64,000 nucleotides of DNA from Nocardioides nitrophenolicus (GCF_016907515.1 NZ_JAFBBY010000001.1:2046001-2110000); one strand, 5' to 3'. Positions 42,102-50,975 are shown, numbered from the stretch's first letter. Numbers and translations are program-made. The notes: generated from the sequence alone by a model not told the origin.

Positions 42102-42995
42102 TCATGGGTGGTCCACCGAGCGCAGGAAGCCGTCGACGACGGCGTGATAGGCCGCGGGCCGCTCCTCCTGGAGGTGATGGGAGACGTGGTCCATCACGTG
42201 CAGGCTCCCGCGCGGGACCATCCGCGAGAGCATGAGCGGGTAGTCGGGGGTGAGGAAGGCGTCCTCGCGCCCCCACATGAACAGCGTCGGCGCCTCGATC
42301 CGGCCGAGCTGCTCGGTCAGGTCCTGCCAGTCGCCGCGCGGGGAGTCCGACATCGCGGCCAGGGCGCGCTCCTCCGGGTCCAGGCTCTGCTGGTGGCGCA
42401 GCTCGACGGTCTCGTCGGGCAGCCGGTCGGCGTCGTACCACTCGAGCCGGGTGAGCAGCTGGCGCATCTTCTCCTCGGTCGGGCCCTCGCCGCCGTAGTA
42501 GACGTCGCGCGCCGAGCGGCCGCGGTGCCCGCGCTCGGGCAGCGGAGCGAGCGGGCCGTAGAACACCGGCATGGAGCCGGTCACGACGAGCGAGCGGACC
42601 CGCTCGGGCCGGGAGGCCGCGACCGCGAGGGCGATCGTGCCGCCCCAGGAGTTGCAGACGAAGTCGGCCCGGTCGATGCCGAGGGCGTCCATGAAGGCGA
42701 CCGTCTTGGCGGCGTGGAAGTCCCACATCGGCCCGGAGATGCGGCACTTCTCGGACTTGCCGTACTGCAGGATGTCGACGAGCAGGCAGCGCCGGTCGCG
42801 GGCGAAGTAGGGCGTCACCGGACCGAAGTCGCTCCAGCCGGTGCAGCCCGGACCCCCGCCGTGCAGGAAGATCGTCGCCGCGCCGTCGCCGACGTCGTGG
42901 TAGTGGTAGCGCACGCCGTCGGCGTCGACGTACCGACTCTCCGGGGCGGGCCCGCCCGGTGGCGAGCTGAGCCGCTCGGCTTCCGCGGTGGTCAT
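42102..42995 (-). CDS. Meta-cleavage product (C-C bond) hydrolase, BphD/HsaD/MhpC type
   Basis: A 297-residue alpha/beta hydrolase with a complete triad: FLHGGGPG oxyanion loop (43-50), NSWGG nucleophile Ser116, WGREDAF Asp245 and VSHHLQEE His273. The HGGGPG plus NSWGG combination is the signature of hydrolases that cleave 2-hydroxy-6-oxo-hexa-2,4-dienoates. It follows the extradiol dioxygenase by an ATGA overlap, exactly where the next pathway step should be. The product would be a 2-hydroxypentadienoate (for the MhpD-type hydratase) plus an acid. Confidence 0.9.
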   Translation of the reverse strand: MTTAEAERLSSPPGGPAPESRYVDADGVRYHYHDVGDGAATIFLHGGGPGCTGWSDFGPVTPYFARDRRCLLVDILQYGKSEKCRISGPMWDFHAAKTVAFMDALGIDRADFVCNSWGGTIALAVAASRPERVRSLVVTGSMPVFYGPLAPLPERGHRGRSARDVYYGGEGPTEEKMRQLLTRLEWYDADRLPDETVELRHQQSLDPEERALAAMSDSPRGDWQDLTEQLGRIEAPTLFMWGREDAFLTPDYPLMLSRMVPRGSLHVMDHVSHHLQEERPAAYHAVVDGFLRSVDHP

Positions 42996-43954
42996 GCGGG
43001 GACTCCTGTCGTACGGGGTTGGGTGGGGTCGATCACGGCGGTGCCCATGCCGGTCAGCCACTCCGGCATCGCGGAGTAGCACAGCGCCTCCCCGGGCGCG
43101 AACCCGAGCGCGGCGGCCATGGCGAGCCAGGTGCGCAGCTCCTGGCCGCCGTTGCCGGCGACCTCCTCGAGGCGCGCGGTGGTGAGGGAGAGATAGCTCT
43201 CGAGGCGGCCGGCCTCGAGGTCGGCGAGGAACCGGTGGTCGAAGTCCTCGAAGATGCAGGGCTGCGCGGCGACGATGATCTCGCGGCGGCGCTGGTCGAA
43301 GCGCTCCCACTCGCCACGGCCGTTGAGCCAGGCGTCGACCAGGAACTCCTCGTCCTCGTTCTGGGGGTCGGCCCAGTCGCTGGGCCAGGGCAGCTGGTGC
43401 GACAGCCCGCCGGAGGCGATGACGGCGATCCGGCGACCGTCGTCGACCGCCTCGATCGCCTCCGCGAGCCGGCGACCCAGCTCGGCGCATCGCGCGAGCG
43501 TCGGCAGCGGCTGGGCGAAGACGTTGATCACCAGCGGTACGACGGGCACGTCGAGGCCGTCGAGCAGGTACTGGATCGCGTGCGACTGGCCGTGGTCGAT
43601 CTGCAGCCGCGCGGAGATCGCGACCTCCACCCCGGACTCGACCAGATGGGTCGCGAGCTGCTGGGCGAGCACCGGATCGGTCTTCTGCGGTCCCTTCGGC
43701 GTGCGGGCCTCACCGGCCGCGATCACCTCGCCGACGCCCATCGTGAACGCGGGGATCATGTCCAGGAAGAACCCACGGAAGTGGTTCGACCCGATGATCA
43801 CCACCGCGTCCACGCGGGCCTCGACCAGCCGCTGCCGTACGACGGCGAGGGAGTCGCGGAACGCCTCGGCACGCGCGGTGTGCACGACCTGGTCCCAGTG
43901 GGTGTTCATCAGCGTGGAGTGCGAGGCACCCACGCCCATCACGATGGAGCTCAC
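42992..43954 (-). CDS. Class III extradiol ring-cleavage dioxygenase (MhpB-like)
   Basis: A 320-residue LigB-superfamily dioxygenase. His12 (GASHSTLM), His58 (GSNHFRGFF), His121 (QIDHGQSHAIQYLL) and His186 (ASGGLSHQLPWP) match the iron ligands and catalytic His residues of MhpB, 2,3-dihydroxyphenylpropionate 1,2-dioxygenase, with which it shares length and spacing throughout. It opens a catechol ring next to the hydroxyls using Fe(II) and O2. It lies 13 bp after the Rieske oxygenase, which would make the diol, and overlaps the hydrolase gene downstream. Confidence 0.9.
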   Translation of the reverse strand: MSSIVMGVGASHSTLMNTHWDQVVHTARAEAFRDSLAVVRQRLVEARVDAVVIIGSNHFRGFFLDMIPAFTMGVGEVIAAGEARTPKGPQKTDPVLAQQLATHLVESGVEVAISARLQIDHGQSHAIQYLLDGLDVPVVPLVINVFAQPLPTLARCAELGRRLAEAIEAVDDGRRIAVIASGGLSHQLPWPSDWADPQNEDEEFLVDAWLNGRGEWERFDQRRREIIVAAQPCIFEDFDHRFLADLEAGRLESYLSLTTARLEEVAGNGGQELRTWLAMAAALGFAPGEALCYSAMPEWLTGMGTAVIDPTQPRTTGVPA

Positions 43955-43967
43955 GGACCGTGCCTCC

Positions 43968-45224
43968 TCACACCCGCGGTTCCGCGGGCACGATGCCGTC
44001 GGCGGCCAGCTTCTCGAGGCGCTCCTCGGTGACGTCCTCGGCGAGCTTGCGCCACTTCAGCAGCGACTCGTCGGGCCGGTACAGCTTCTCCGGCGGCGCG
44101 TCGGTCACCTCGACCATCCACTTGTCCTGGCCGGAGAACTGGCCGTGGAACAGCCACCGCACCCAGCCGAGGTACTTGGCGTAGAACGGGAGCACCTTCC
44201 AGCCCTCCCGGAACTCCGCGAGCACGCCGACGTAGAGGTGGTCGTTCTCGTCGACGGGGACGTAGAACTCGTAGTGGATGAAGCTCGGGTAGACGATGCG
44301 CAGCACGCCCGGCATGCTGACCGACGCGAACCCGGGGAACTCCTGGGCGGCGATCACCGGGTTCGGGTCCTTGCCCGGACCGGTGTTGCCGATGTTCGAG
44401 ACCTGCTTGGGGTCCTTCGGCGGCTTGGCCTTGTACCAGGCGCGGCTGGTCCAGGTGCCGACACCCGGGTAGTCGGCGTCCCAGTGCTGCTCGGTCTGGG
44501 TGCGGTAGATCCACCGGCCGCGCTGCACGATCTGGGTGATGTTCCACACCGGCATCGGCTTGAACATCCGCCACAGGGCGGTGCGGTGCAGGAACTTGGC
44601 GTGCCCCTCGTCGTACCCGTTCTCGCAGGCGAAGCGCCAGTTGCCCTCCCGCGGCTGGATCCGCGCGCCGAGCACCGCCGGGTTCGACACGAGCTCCTCG
44701 GGCAGCTGGTCGTCGATGGGGTGCGGCTTCTCGCCGTCGCCGACGAAGATCCACACCATCCCGAGGCGCTCCTCGACGTCGTACGTCGGCTGGACCACCT
44801 TGCCGCGGATGGGCGACTGCGGGCCGTCGGTGATGGCCGCGACCAGCTCGCCGGAGTCCAGGTCGAAGGTCCAGCCGTGGTAGACGCAGGACAGCGTGCC
44901 CTTGAACTGCTGGTTGCCGCAGCTGAGCGGTACGCCGCGGTGGGGGCACCGGTCGGAGAGCGCGTAGACGCGGCCCTGGTCGCGGATGATGACGATCTTC
45001 TCGCCGAGCAGGGTGACCTGCTTGGGCTTGCCGGTCACCTGGTTGGAGAAGCAGACGGGATACCAGTAGCCGCGGAAGCCCGCCTTGGCGGCCTGGTAGT
45101 GCGGCCAGCTGCGCCAGTCCTGGCGGCCCGGCAGCCGTCCGGCGCGGTGCTTCTCGACGGGCTTGGTCCTCTGGGTGCCGACGGGGGCGTCGGCGGGCGG
45201 CTGTGGGTCCGCGGTGTGCGTCAT
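43968..45224 (-). CDS. Rieske non-haem iron oxygenase, terminal component (CarAa-like)
   Basis: A 418-residue oxygenase. Rieske cluster: Cys93-Pro-His95 and Cys113-x-x-His116 in DRCPHRGVPL and CVYHGWT. Mononuclear iron: ENGYDEGHAKFLHR with His208 and His213, Asp205 being the bridging residue. The N-terminal GFRGYWYPVCFS and LLGEKIVI resemble carbazole 1,9a-dioxygenase (CarAa) and related single-component homotrimers more than alpha/beta naphthalene-type enzymes, and no beta-subunit gene is present. First gene of the minus-strand catabolic operon. Electron donors are probably the ferredoxin and reductase encoded divergently at 45.5-46.9 kb. Confidence 0.9.
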   Translation of the reverse strand: MTHTADPQPPADAPVGTQRTKPVEKHRAGRLPGRQDWRSWPHYQAAKAGFRGYWYPVCFSNQVTGKPKQVTLLGEKIVIIRDQGRVYALSDRCPHRGVPLSCGNQQFKGTLSCVYHGWTFDLDSGELVAAITDGPQSPIRGKVVQPTYDVEERLGMVWIFVGDGEKPHPIDDQLPEELVSNPAVLGARIQPREGNWRFACENGYDEGHAKFLHRTALWRMFKPMPVWNITQIVQRGRWIYRTQTEQHWDADYPGVGTWTSRAWYKAKPPKDPKQVSNIGNTGPGKDPNPVIAAQEFPGFASVSMPGVLRIVYPSFIHYEFYVPVDENDHLYVGVLAEFREGWKVLPFYAKYLGWVRWLFHGQFSGQDKWMVEVTDAPPEKLYRPDESLLKWRKLAEDVTEERLEKLAADGIVPAEPRV

Positions 45225-45521
45225 GGGTGCTCCGGTGGTTCAGGATCGGCGCTGCCACGAGACGTGCGGCGCCGGCGCTCGGGGGTCGTCCGGTTGACGA
45301 GAGCAGATCACTCCACGACGGACGTCACCAAGGAGCTCGGTTCGTCCACCGGAACGGCGCTCCGTCCGCCCCGGAACAGCCCGGAACGCCGCGGAAGACG
45401 CGGTCCGTTGAGCGATCCAGAACGTGCGACCACGGCCCGGGCCGATCCCTAAAGTCACCGGACCGTGGCGCCCCGCAGGGCGCCACGCGAGTCGAGCCCC
45501 ACCGTTCCCGAGGAGTTCCTG
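45225..45521. promoter_or_regulatory. Divergent control region of the Rieske and ferredoxin-reductase operons
   Basis: This 297-bp gap has no gene. It contains GTTC (45340-45343) / GAAC (45352-45355) across 8 bp, CGGA/TCCG symmetry at 45350-45364, and three CGGAAC copies in about 40 bp, all plausible IclR-type sites. On the plus side TAAAGT (45450-45455) could be a -10 box. A strong hairpin GTGGCGCCC (45465-45473) / GGGCGCCAC (45478-45486) lies in the leader of the reductase gene. CCGGAACAGCCCG (45371-45383) recurs upstream of the luciferase-like gene. Confidence 0.5.
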
Positions 45522-46520
45522 GTGACCACCACGCCCACGACCGTCGAGACCGACGTCCTCATCATCGGCGCCGGTCCCACCGGTCTGTACGGCGCCTACT
45601 ACGCCGGCTTCCGCGGACTGACCACGGTGGTGGTCGACGTGCTGCCCCAGGTCGGCGGACAGGTGATGGCGCTGTACCCGGAGAAGCAGATCCGCGATGT
45701 CGCCGCCCTGCCCAGCATCCGCGGCCGGGACTTCGTCGCCGCCCTCGCCGACCAGGCCGACGCCTTCGCGCCGACCTACCTCCTCGGCCGGCAGGCGGTC
45801 GCGCTCGAGCCGGGCGAGGCGGGGCCGGTGGTGACCCTCGACGACGGGACCCGGGTGCGTGCCGGAGCGGTGGTCCTGACCGCCGGCATCGGCACCCCGA
45901 GGGCGAGGCCGCTGGCGACCGGGGCCGAGTGGCTCGGCACCGCGCTGTCCTACTTCGTCGTCGAGCCCGAGGTGCACCGCGGCCAGGACGTGGTCGTCGT
46001 CGGCGGCGGCGACTCCGCACTCGACTGGGCCGACGCCCTGGCCCCGATCGCCCGTTCGATCACCCTGGTCCACCGGCGCTCCCACTTCCGCGGGCATGCC
46101 GCGACCCTGGAGCGGGTGCGTGCCCACGCCAACGTCACGATCGTCACCGACAGCGAGGTGGCCGCCTTCGGCGGCGATCTCGCCGCCGGACGGCTGGAGA
46201 AGGTCACCGTGCGCCACCAGGACGGGGCCGAGCAGGTCGTCGCCGCCGACCACGTCGTGGCGGCGCTGGGCTTCATCTCCGACCTCGGGCCGATGCGGCA
46301 GTGGGGCCTGGAGCTGCGCGGCCGCTCGGTCGAGGTGGACCGCGCGATGCGCACCAACCTGCCGCGGGTGTACGCCGCCGGCGACCTTGCCGACTATGAC
46401 GGCAAGGTCAAGCTGATGTCCGTCGGGTTCGGCGAGGTGGCGCTGGCGATGAACCACGTCGCGGTGGACCTCGACCCGGACCTCTCCCTCTTCCCCGGTC
46501 ACTCGACCGACGAGTCCTGA
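45522..46520 (+). CDS. Ferredoxin-NAD(P) reductase, thioredoxin-reductase-like type
   Basis: A 332-residue FAD/NAD(P) oxidoreductase. FAD site GAGPTGLYGAYYAG (about 16-29), VGGGDSALDWA as NAD(P) site, and VYAAGDLADYDGKVKLMSVGFGEVALA as the second FAD contact. No CxxC redox pair is present, which matches the YumC/Bacillus-Rhodopseudomonas type ferredoxin-NADP reductases rather than thioredoxin reductase. GTG 45522 has AGGAG about 6 nt upstream; an ATG-led extension is not supported. Followed by a ferredoxin after 28 bp, so this pair should deliver electrons, most likely to the divergent Rieske oxygenase. Confidence 0.88.
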   Translation: MTTTPTTVETDVLIIGAGPTGLYGAYYAGFRGLTTVVVDVLPQVGGQVMALYPEKQIRDVAALPSIRGRDFVAALADQADAFAPTYLLGRQAVALEPGEAGPVVTLDDGTRVRAGAVVLTAGIGTPRARPLATGAEWLGTALSYFVVEPEVHRGQDVVVVGGGDSALDWADALAPIARSITLVHRRSHFRGHAATLERVRAHANVTIVTDSEVAAFGGDLAAGRLEKVTVRHQDGAEQVVAADHVVAALGFISDLGPMRQWGLELRGRSVEVDRAMRTNLPRVYAAGDLADYDGKVKLMSVGFGEVALAMNHVAVDLDPDLSLFPGHSTDES

Positions 46521-46548
46521 CCCCCGACGAATCCCGGAGGAACCCACG

Positions 46549-46893
46549 ATGAGCTATGTCATCGGATCCGACTGCATCGACGTGCTGGACCGCTCGTGCA
46601 TCGACGTGTGCCCGGTCGACTGCATCTACGTCGGCGAGCGCAAGAGCTACATCAACGAGGCGGAGTGCATCGACTGCGGCGCCTGCGAGGTCGAGTGCCC
46701 GGTCTCGGCGATCGTCGTCGACCGGGTCGCGAGGAAGGACGAGCTGCTGTCGACCTTCCTGCGGGACTCGGCCGCGTTCTTCGCCGAGCCGCTGCCCGGC
46801 CGGAGCGAGCCGCTCGGGAACCCCGGCGGGGCCGGCCCGCTCGGCGACCTCGGGGTGGACACCCCCCTGGTCGCCGGGTACGCCGGTCAGTGA
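46549..46893 (+). CDS. fdxA: 7Fe ferredoxin (3Fe-4S + 4Fe-4S, FdxA type)
   Basis: A 114-residue ferredoxin. The Cys pattern SDCIDVLDRSCIDVCPVDCIYVG, then CIDCGACEVECPVSAI, is that of actinobacterial FdxA proteins with one 3Fe-4S and one 4Fe-4S cluster. A Gly/Pro-rich tail beyond residue 80 is typical. It usually serves cytochromes P450 or oxygenases; here the reductase directly upstream and the divergent Rieske gene suggest that role. GGAGG lies upstream of ATG 46549, and its stop overlaps the next GTG (GTGA). Confidence 0.92.
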   Translation: MSYVIGSDCIDVLDRSCIDVCPVDCIYVGERKSYINEAECIDCGACEVECPVSAIVVDRVARKDELLSTFLRDSAAFFAEPLPGRSEPLGNPGGAGPLGDLGVDTPLVAGYAGQ

Positions 46894-47705
46894 CGCCCGC
46901 CCACGACGGCGTCGTCCGGCTGGCCGGGGCCCGGCTGCGCTACTCCCGCCATGCCGGCGACGGGTCCGCCCCGGCCGGCCGGCCCCCGGTGCTGCTCCTG
47001 CACCCGTGGTTCGGCTGCCGGCAGATGTGGGAGCCGCTCGCCGACCGGCTCGACGTGCCGTCGTACGCCGTGGACTGGTACTCCCTCGCCGAGGGCGGTG
47101 CGCCGCACGAGTGGTCGGCGTGGGCCTCTCCGGCCGGGCTCGCCCGGGCGGCGCTCGCGCTGCTCGACGAGGAGGGTCTGGACCGGGTCGACGTCGTCGG
47201 CAACAGCGTCGGCGGCATCGTCGCGCAGCTGATCGCGGCCGACGCCGCGCAGCGGGTGCGGCGGCTGGTCCTGATCGGCACCGGCGCCTCGCTCGACGGC
47301 CCGCCCACGCCGTTCGGGCTGCTGGTGAGCCGCTGGCTCGAGCAGCCGGCGTGGCGCCCCAGCCTCACCGGGCGGCTCGTCGACGCGCTCGTCACGCGGC
47401 CGCCCGCCGCGGCGGACCGCGCCCGCTGGGTGGGCGAGGTCCTCGGCGCCGAGCCCGGCTTCGTGGCCGCGGTCCTGACCGCGGCGCGCGCGAGCGACCT
47501 GCGCCCCCGCCTCGCGTCGATCACGGCGCCCACGCTGGTGCTGCGCGGGGAGCACGACACCGCTCGCACCGCCGCCCACGTCCGGGAGCTGGTGGCGGGC
47601 ATCGCGGGGGCCGAGGCCGTCGAGCTGGCGGGCTGCGGGCACTCCCCGATGGTCGAGGACCCCGACCTCGTCGCCGCTCTGGTGCGCGAGCACCTGGGCG
47701 ACTGA
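46890..47705 (+). CDS. Alpha/beta hydrolase
   Basis: A 271-residue alpha/beta hydrolase with a complete triad: GNSVGG nucleophile Ser, RGEHDTART Asp and GCGHSPMVED His. HPWFGCRQMW forms the oxyanion loop and is shorter than the HGGGPG of C-C hydrolases, so an ester, lactone or enol-lactone (PcaD-like) substrate is possible. GTG 46890 overlaps the ferredoxin stop by 4 nt, making it part of the reductase-ferredoxin operon. Specificity unknown. Confidence 0.82.
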   Translation: MTPAHDGVVRLAGARLRYSRHAGDGSAPAGRPPVLLLHPWFGCRQMWEPLADRLDVPSYAVDWYSLAEGGAPHEWSAWASPAGLARAALALLDEEGLDRVDVVGNSVGGIVAQLIAADAAQRVRRLVLIGTGASLDGPPTPFGLLVSRWLEQPAWRPSLTGRLVDALVTRPPAAADRARWVGEVLGAEPGFVAAVLTAARASDLRPRLASITAPTLVLRGEHDTARTAAHVRELVAGIAGAEAVELAGCGHSPMVEDPDLVAALVREHLGD

Positions 47706-47767
47706 CCACCTCCGTTCCGCTCACCGATCCGCCCCGCGCGCCACGAGTCGCCCGCCGCGCCTACCGT

Positions 47768-47780
47768 CCGGAACAGCCCG
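47768..47780 (+). promoter_or_regulatory. Shared 13-bp motif upstream of the luciferase-like gene
   Basis: CCGGAACAGCCCG occurs here and, identical, at 45371-45383 in the Rieske/reductase control region. It is 67 bp before the ATG of the luciferase-like gene. A common regulator of both plus-strand units is suggested. The rest of 47706-47846 shows no gene; GGAGGGG precedes the start. Confidence 0.4.
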
Positions 47781-47846
47781 TGCCGCCGACCGCGGTCGGC
47801 CCGTGCGACCGGGCTCTTCCAGCTACCCACCCAGGAGGGGTGCCTC

Positions 47847-48881
47847 ATGACCAAGCGGCTCCGCATCGGCGTCCGGATGCCTCCCTGCCGCCCGGCCGAC
47901 GAGCTCGGGGACTTCGCGGCGCGGGTCGAGAAGGCGGGCTTCGACACCCTCTACGTGCCCGACTCGCAGACCCTGTGGCGCGACGCCTTCCTCACCCTCT
48001 ACGCCGCCGCGGGGCGCACGTCCACCCTGCGGCTGGCGACCGCCGTGTCGAACGTGGTCACCCGCCACCCCAGCGTGGTCGCCGGGCTGGCTCGCGGCAT
48101 CGACGAGGTGGCGCCCGGCCGGTTCGTGCTCGGGCTGGGCGTGGGACACAGCTCGGTGGAGCCGATCGGCCTGCCGCCGAGCAGGGGTGCCGAGCTGCGC
48201 GACGGGGTCGACCAGATCCGCCGCCTGGTCCGCGGCGAGGACGTCGCGTACGGCGAGGCCGTCGCCCGCCTGCGGGACCCGCGGCCGGCCGGCGTGCCGA
48301 TCCACGTCGCGGCGACGGGGCCACGCAACCTCCGGCTGGCGGGCGAGATCGCCGACGGGGTCATCCTGCTGTCGGGGGTCGCCGCGGCGCCGCTGGAGCG
48401 CGCGGTCGCCGCGGTCCGCGAGGGCGCCGAGGCCGCGGGGCGTCGCTTCGAGGACATCGAGATCACCGTCTCCGCCCACGCTCTCGTGACCGACGACATC
48501 GAGCGCGACGCGCGGATCATGAAGCCGATCGCGGCCGCCATCGCCCAGCGGGGCGGCGCCGCCGCCCTCGCCGCGGCCGGCATCGAGGTCGACGTGCCGG
48601 CCCACGTGCCCGAGGTGGTCCCGGACCTCGTCCACGCCGAGGACTGGCAGCACGCCGTCGAGGTGTGCTCCCGCTGGATCAGCGACGAGGACGCGGTCGC
48701 GTTCGCCCGCACGTTCGGGCTGTTCGGGACGGCGAGCGAGATCGCCGAGCTGGTGCGCGCCACCCAGGCCCGCGGCGCCACGGGCATCTTCTTCCAGCAC
48801 GTCGGCTCGTGGGACCTCCCGGAGGCGCTCGTCGACGAGGTCGGCTCGGCGGTGCTGCCGCTCCTCGCCGAGCAGCCGTGA
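47847..48881 (+). CDS. LLM-class (luciferase-like, possibly F420-dependent) oxidoreductase
   Basis: A 344-residue TIM-barrel protein of the bacterial luciferase superfamily. MTKRLRIGVRMPP at the start, LATAVSNVVTRHPSVVAGLA, FVLGLGVGHSS and IHVAATGPRNLRLAGEIADGVILLSG are characteristic of F420-dependent methylene-H4MPT reductase-like members. It could be F420-dependent or a two-component FMNH2 monooxygenase; sequence alone does not decide. AGGAGG lies before ATG 47847. The MFS transporter follows after 1 bp, so the two are co-expressed. Confidence 0.86.
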   Translation: MTKRLRIGVRMPPCRPADELGDFAARVEKAGFDTLYVPDSQTLWRDAFLTLYAAAGRTSTLRLATAVSNVVTRHPSVVAGLARGIDEVAPGRFVLGLGVGHSSVEPIGLPPSRGAELRDGVDQIRRLVRGEDVAYGEAVARLRDPRPAGVPIHVAATGPRNLRLAGEIADGVILLSGVAAAPLERAVAAVREGAEAAGRRFEDIEITVSAHALVTDDIERDARIMKPIAAAIAQRGGAAALAAAGIEVDVPAHVPEVVPDLVHAEDWQHAVEVCSRWISDEDAVAFARTFGLFGTASEIAELVRATQARGATGIFFQHVGSWDLPEALVDEVGSAVLPLLAEQP

Positions 48882-48882
48882 C

Positions 48883-50127
48883 GTGACCAGGCTCGAGGGG
48901 GCGGCCACGGCGGGTGTCGCGTCGAGTGCCGAGCGCCGAGCCGCTCTCCGGCCGACGGCGGCGGTCACCGGCGTCATCGTCAGCGCCGCGATCCCCCCGT
49001 TCCTGGTCGGGGCGCTGGCGCCGCTGATCGCCCGCGACATGTCGTTCGGCGCGAGTGCCGTCGGCATCGGCATCGCCGCCTACTACCTCGTGTCCGGGGT
49101 GCTCTCCCCGCTCGGCGGCTGGACCGTCGGCCGGATCGGGGTGGTGCTCTCCCTGCGCCTCACCTGTGCCATGACCACCGTGGGCCTGCTCGCGATCGCC
49201 GCGGCCGGGAGCGCCGCGCACATCGTCGTGGTGCTGGGGATCCTCGGGCTGCCCAACTCGGTCGTGCAGCCCGCGGCGAACGCGGTGCTCGCCGAGGTGC
49301 GGGCCGGTCGGCTCCAGGCCCTGGTGTTCGGCGTGGTGCAGGCCGCCATCCCGACGGCGACGCTCATCGCGGGCGTCGTGCTCGGCGTCGCGAGCTATGC
49401 CGGTGGCTGGCGCTGGACCGTGCTCGCCGTGGCCGTCCTCACCGTGGGCGCGCTGTGGGGGACCCGGACCCTGCCCGCCACCGTCCGTCGTCCTCGCGTC
49501 GTGCCGCCCGGCCCGGTGGGCCCGCGGCCGGCCGCGGTCGCCGCACCTCACGGCAGCCCGTGGGTGCTCGCGGCATTGGTGGCCACCGGCTTCCTCGGCT
49601 CGACGGCGGCGACCTCGCTGCCGTCGTACGTCGCGAGCACCGGGCTGGCCTCCGGCCTCTCCCCCGGCGTGGTCGCCTCGGCGCAGGTGCTCGGCAGCAT
49701 CGCGTGCGCCGCCACCCGGATCGGCGCACCGCTGGGCGTCAGCCACGCGACCACGCTGCGCCGGCTCGTCCTGATCGGAAGCCTGCTGGTGCTGGGCGGA
49801 CTCGGCTTCCTCTGCCTCGCCAGCGGTACGCCGGCCGGCTTCCTCGTCGGCACCGTGGCGGCCTATGCGTTCGGCTGGGGCTGGAACGGCCTGTTCAACC
49901 TGGTCGTCGTCGGCGTCCGGCCCGACCGGATCGCCGCGGCGACCGGCCGGACCCAGGCCGGGATCTTCCTCGGCGGCCTGGTCGGCCCGCTGACCTTCGC
50001 GGCCGTGGTGCACCAGCACGGCTACGACCTCGCGTGGCTGGTGGCCTCGGGTGCCGCGCTGGCGGCCGCCGGCGCGGCCACCTGCGGCATGCTCGCCGTC
50101 CGCCACGGCACACCTCCCCGGCGCTGA
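48883..50127 (+). CDS. MFS transporter
   Basis: A 414-residue integral membrane protein with about 12 hydrophobic helices in two six-helix halves and a central basic loop (about 198-220). The loop between helices 2 and 3 (GGWTVGRIG) matches the MFS motif A position. It begins one base after the luciferase-like gene and precedes an alpha/beta hydrolase, so it probably imports the substrate or exports a product of the pathway. Start GTG 48883 is close-packed to the upstream stop. Confidence 0.86.
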   Translation: MTRLEGAATAGVASSAERRAALRPTAAVTGVIVSAAIPPFLVGALAPLIARDMSFGASAVGIGIAAYYLVSGVLSPLGGWTVGRIGVVLSLRLTCAMTTVGLLAIAAAGSAAHIVVVLGILGLPNSVVQPAANAVLAEVRAGRLQALVFGVVQAAIPTATLIAGVVLGVASYAGGWRWTVLAVAVLTVGALWGTRTLPATVRRPRVVPPGPVGPRPAAVAAPHGSPWVLAALVATGFLGSTAATSLPSYVASTGLASGLSPGVVASAQVLGSIACAATRIGAPLGVSHATTLRRLVLIGSLLVLGGLGFLCLASGTPAGFLVGTVAAYAFGWGWNGLFNLVVVGVRPDRIAAATGRTQAGIFLGGLVGPLTFAAVVHQHGYDLAWLVASGAALAAAGAATCGMLAVRHGTPPRR

Positions 50128-50168
50128 GCATCCCCCGCCGGCCCACCACCCATCCAAGGAGACCACCG

Positions 50169-50969
50169 ATGAGCATCCGCCGTGGCTATGCCGACACCCC
50201 GCTCGGTCAGCTACACTACGCCGAGGCCGGCACCGGACGCGTCGTCCTGATGCTGCACCAGACGCCGCGCTCCCTCGACGAGTTCGCCGAGGTGCAGGCA
50301 CTGCTGGCCGCGGACTGCCGCACCCTGGCGATGGACCTGCCCGGCTTCGGGCTGAGCGCGCCGCTCGCCGCACCGCAGACGATCGAGGCGATGGCCGACG
50401 GCGCGCTCGCCCTCCTCGACGCGCTGGAGATCGACGCGGCGGTGGTGCTCGGCCACCACACCGGCGCGGTGGTGGCGCAGGAGCTCGCCGTGCGGGCGCC
50501 GGACCGGGTGGACGGACTGGTGCTGTCCGCGATGCCGTGGGTGGACCGCGCCCGCCGCGAACGCGACCACGAGCTCGGCGTCGACGAGGCGGAGCGCGCC
50601 GAGGACGGCGGCCACCTGGTCGAGCTGTGGCGGCAGCGCCGGCCCTACTACCCCGCGGGCCGGCCCGACCTGCTGGACCGCTACGTCCGCGACGCGCTCG
50701 CGCCCGGCGTCGATCCCGCCGAGGGCCACCGCGCGGTCGGACGCTACGAGATGGACCTGCGGATCGCGGGCGTGACGGCGCCGGTGCTGCTGCTCGCGCC
50801 GAGCGACGACCCGTTCGCCGTACCGGCGCTGCCCGCCGTGCGCGCGGCGCTCACCGGCACGCGCTCGGTCACGACCCGGTCGCTCGACGGTGGCCGGATC
50901 CCCGCGATGGAGCAGTGCGCCGACCAGGTGGCCGGCCACGTACGGGAGTTCCTCGGCGCGCTGCGCTGA
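50169..50969 (+). CDS. Alpha/beta-hydrolase-fold protein with His at the nucleophile position
   Basis: A 266-residue alpha/beta-hydrolase-fold protein. LHQTPRSLDEF is the oxyanion region. The nucleophile elbow G-x-S-x-G reads GHHTG, with His in the Ser position, and the C-terminal His segment reads GGRIPAMEQ without His. Classical hydrolase activity is therefore doubtful. It is closely related to the convergent gene only 6 bp away (50976-51770), sharing HQTPRS.DE, GHHTG and RPDL.R motifs. ATG 50169 follows AAGGAGACC. Probably the last gene of the plus-strand operon. Confidence 0.8.
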   Translation: MSIRRGYADTPLGQLHYAEAGTGRVVLMLHQTPRSLDEFAEVQALLAADCRTLAMDLPGFGLSAPLAAPQTIEAMADGALALLDALEIDAAVVLGHHTGAVVAQELAVRAPDRVDGLVLSAMPWVDRARRERDHELGVDEAERAEDGGHLVELWRQRRPYYPAGRPDLLDRYVRDALAPGVDPAEGHRAVGRYEMDLRIAGVTAPVLLLAPSDDPFAVPALPAVRAALTGTRSVTTRSLDGGRIPAMEQCADQVAGHVREFLGALR

Positions 50970-50975
50970 AGGCGC

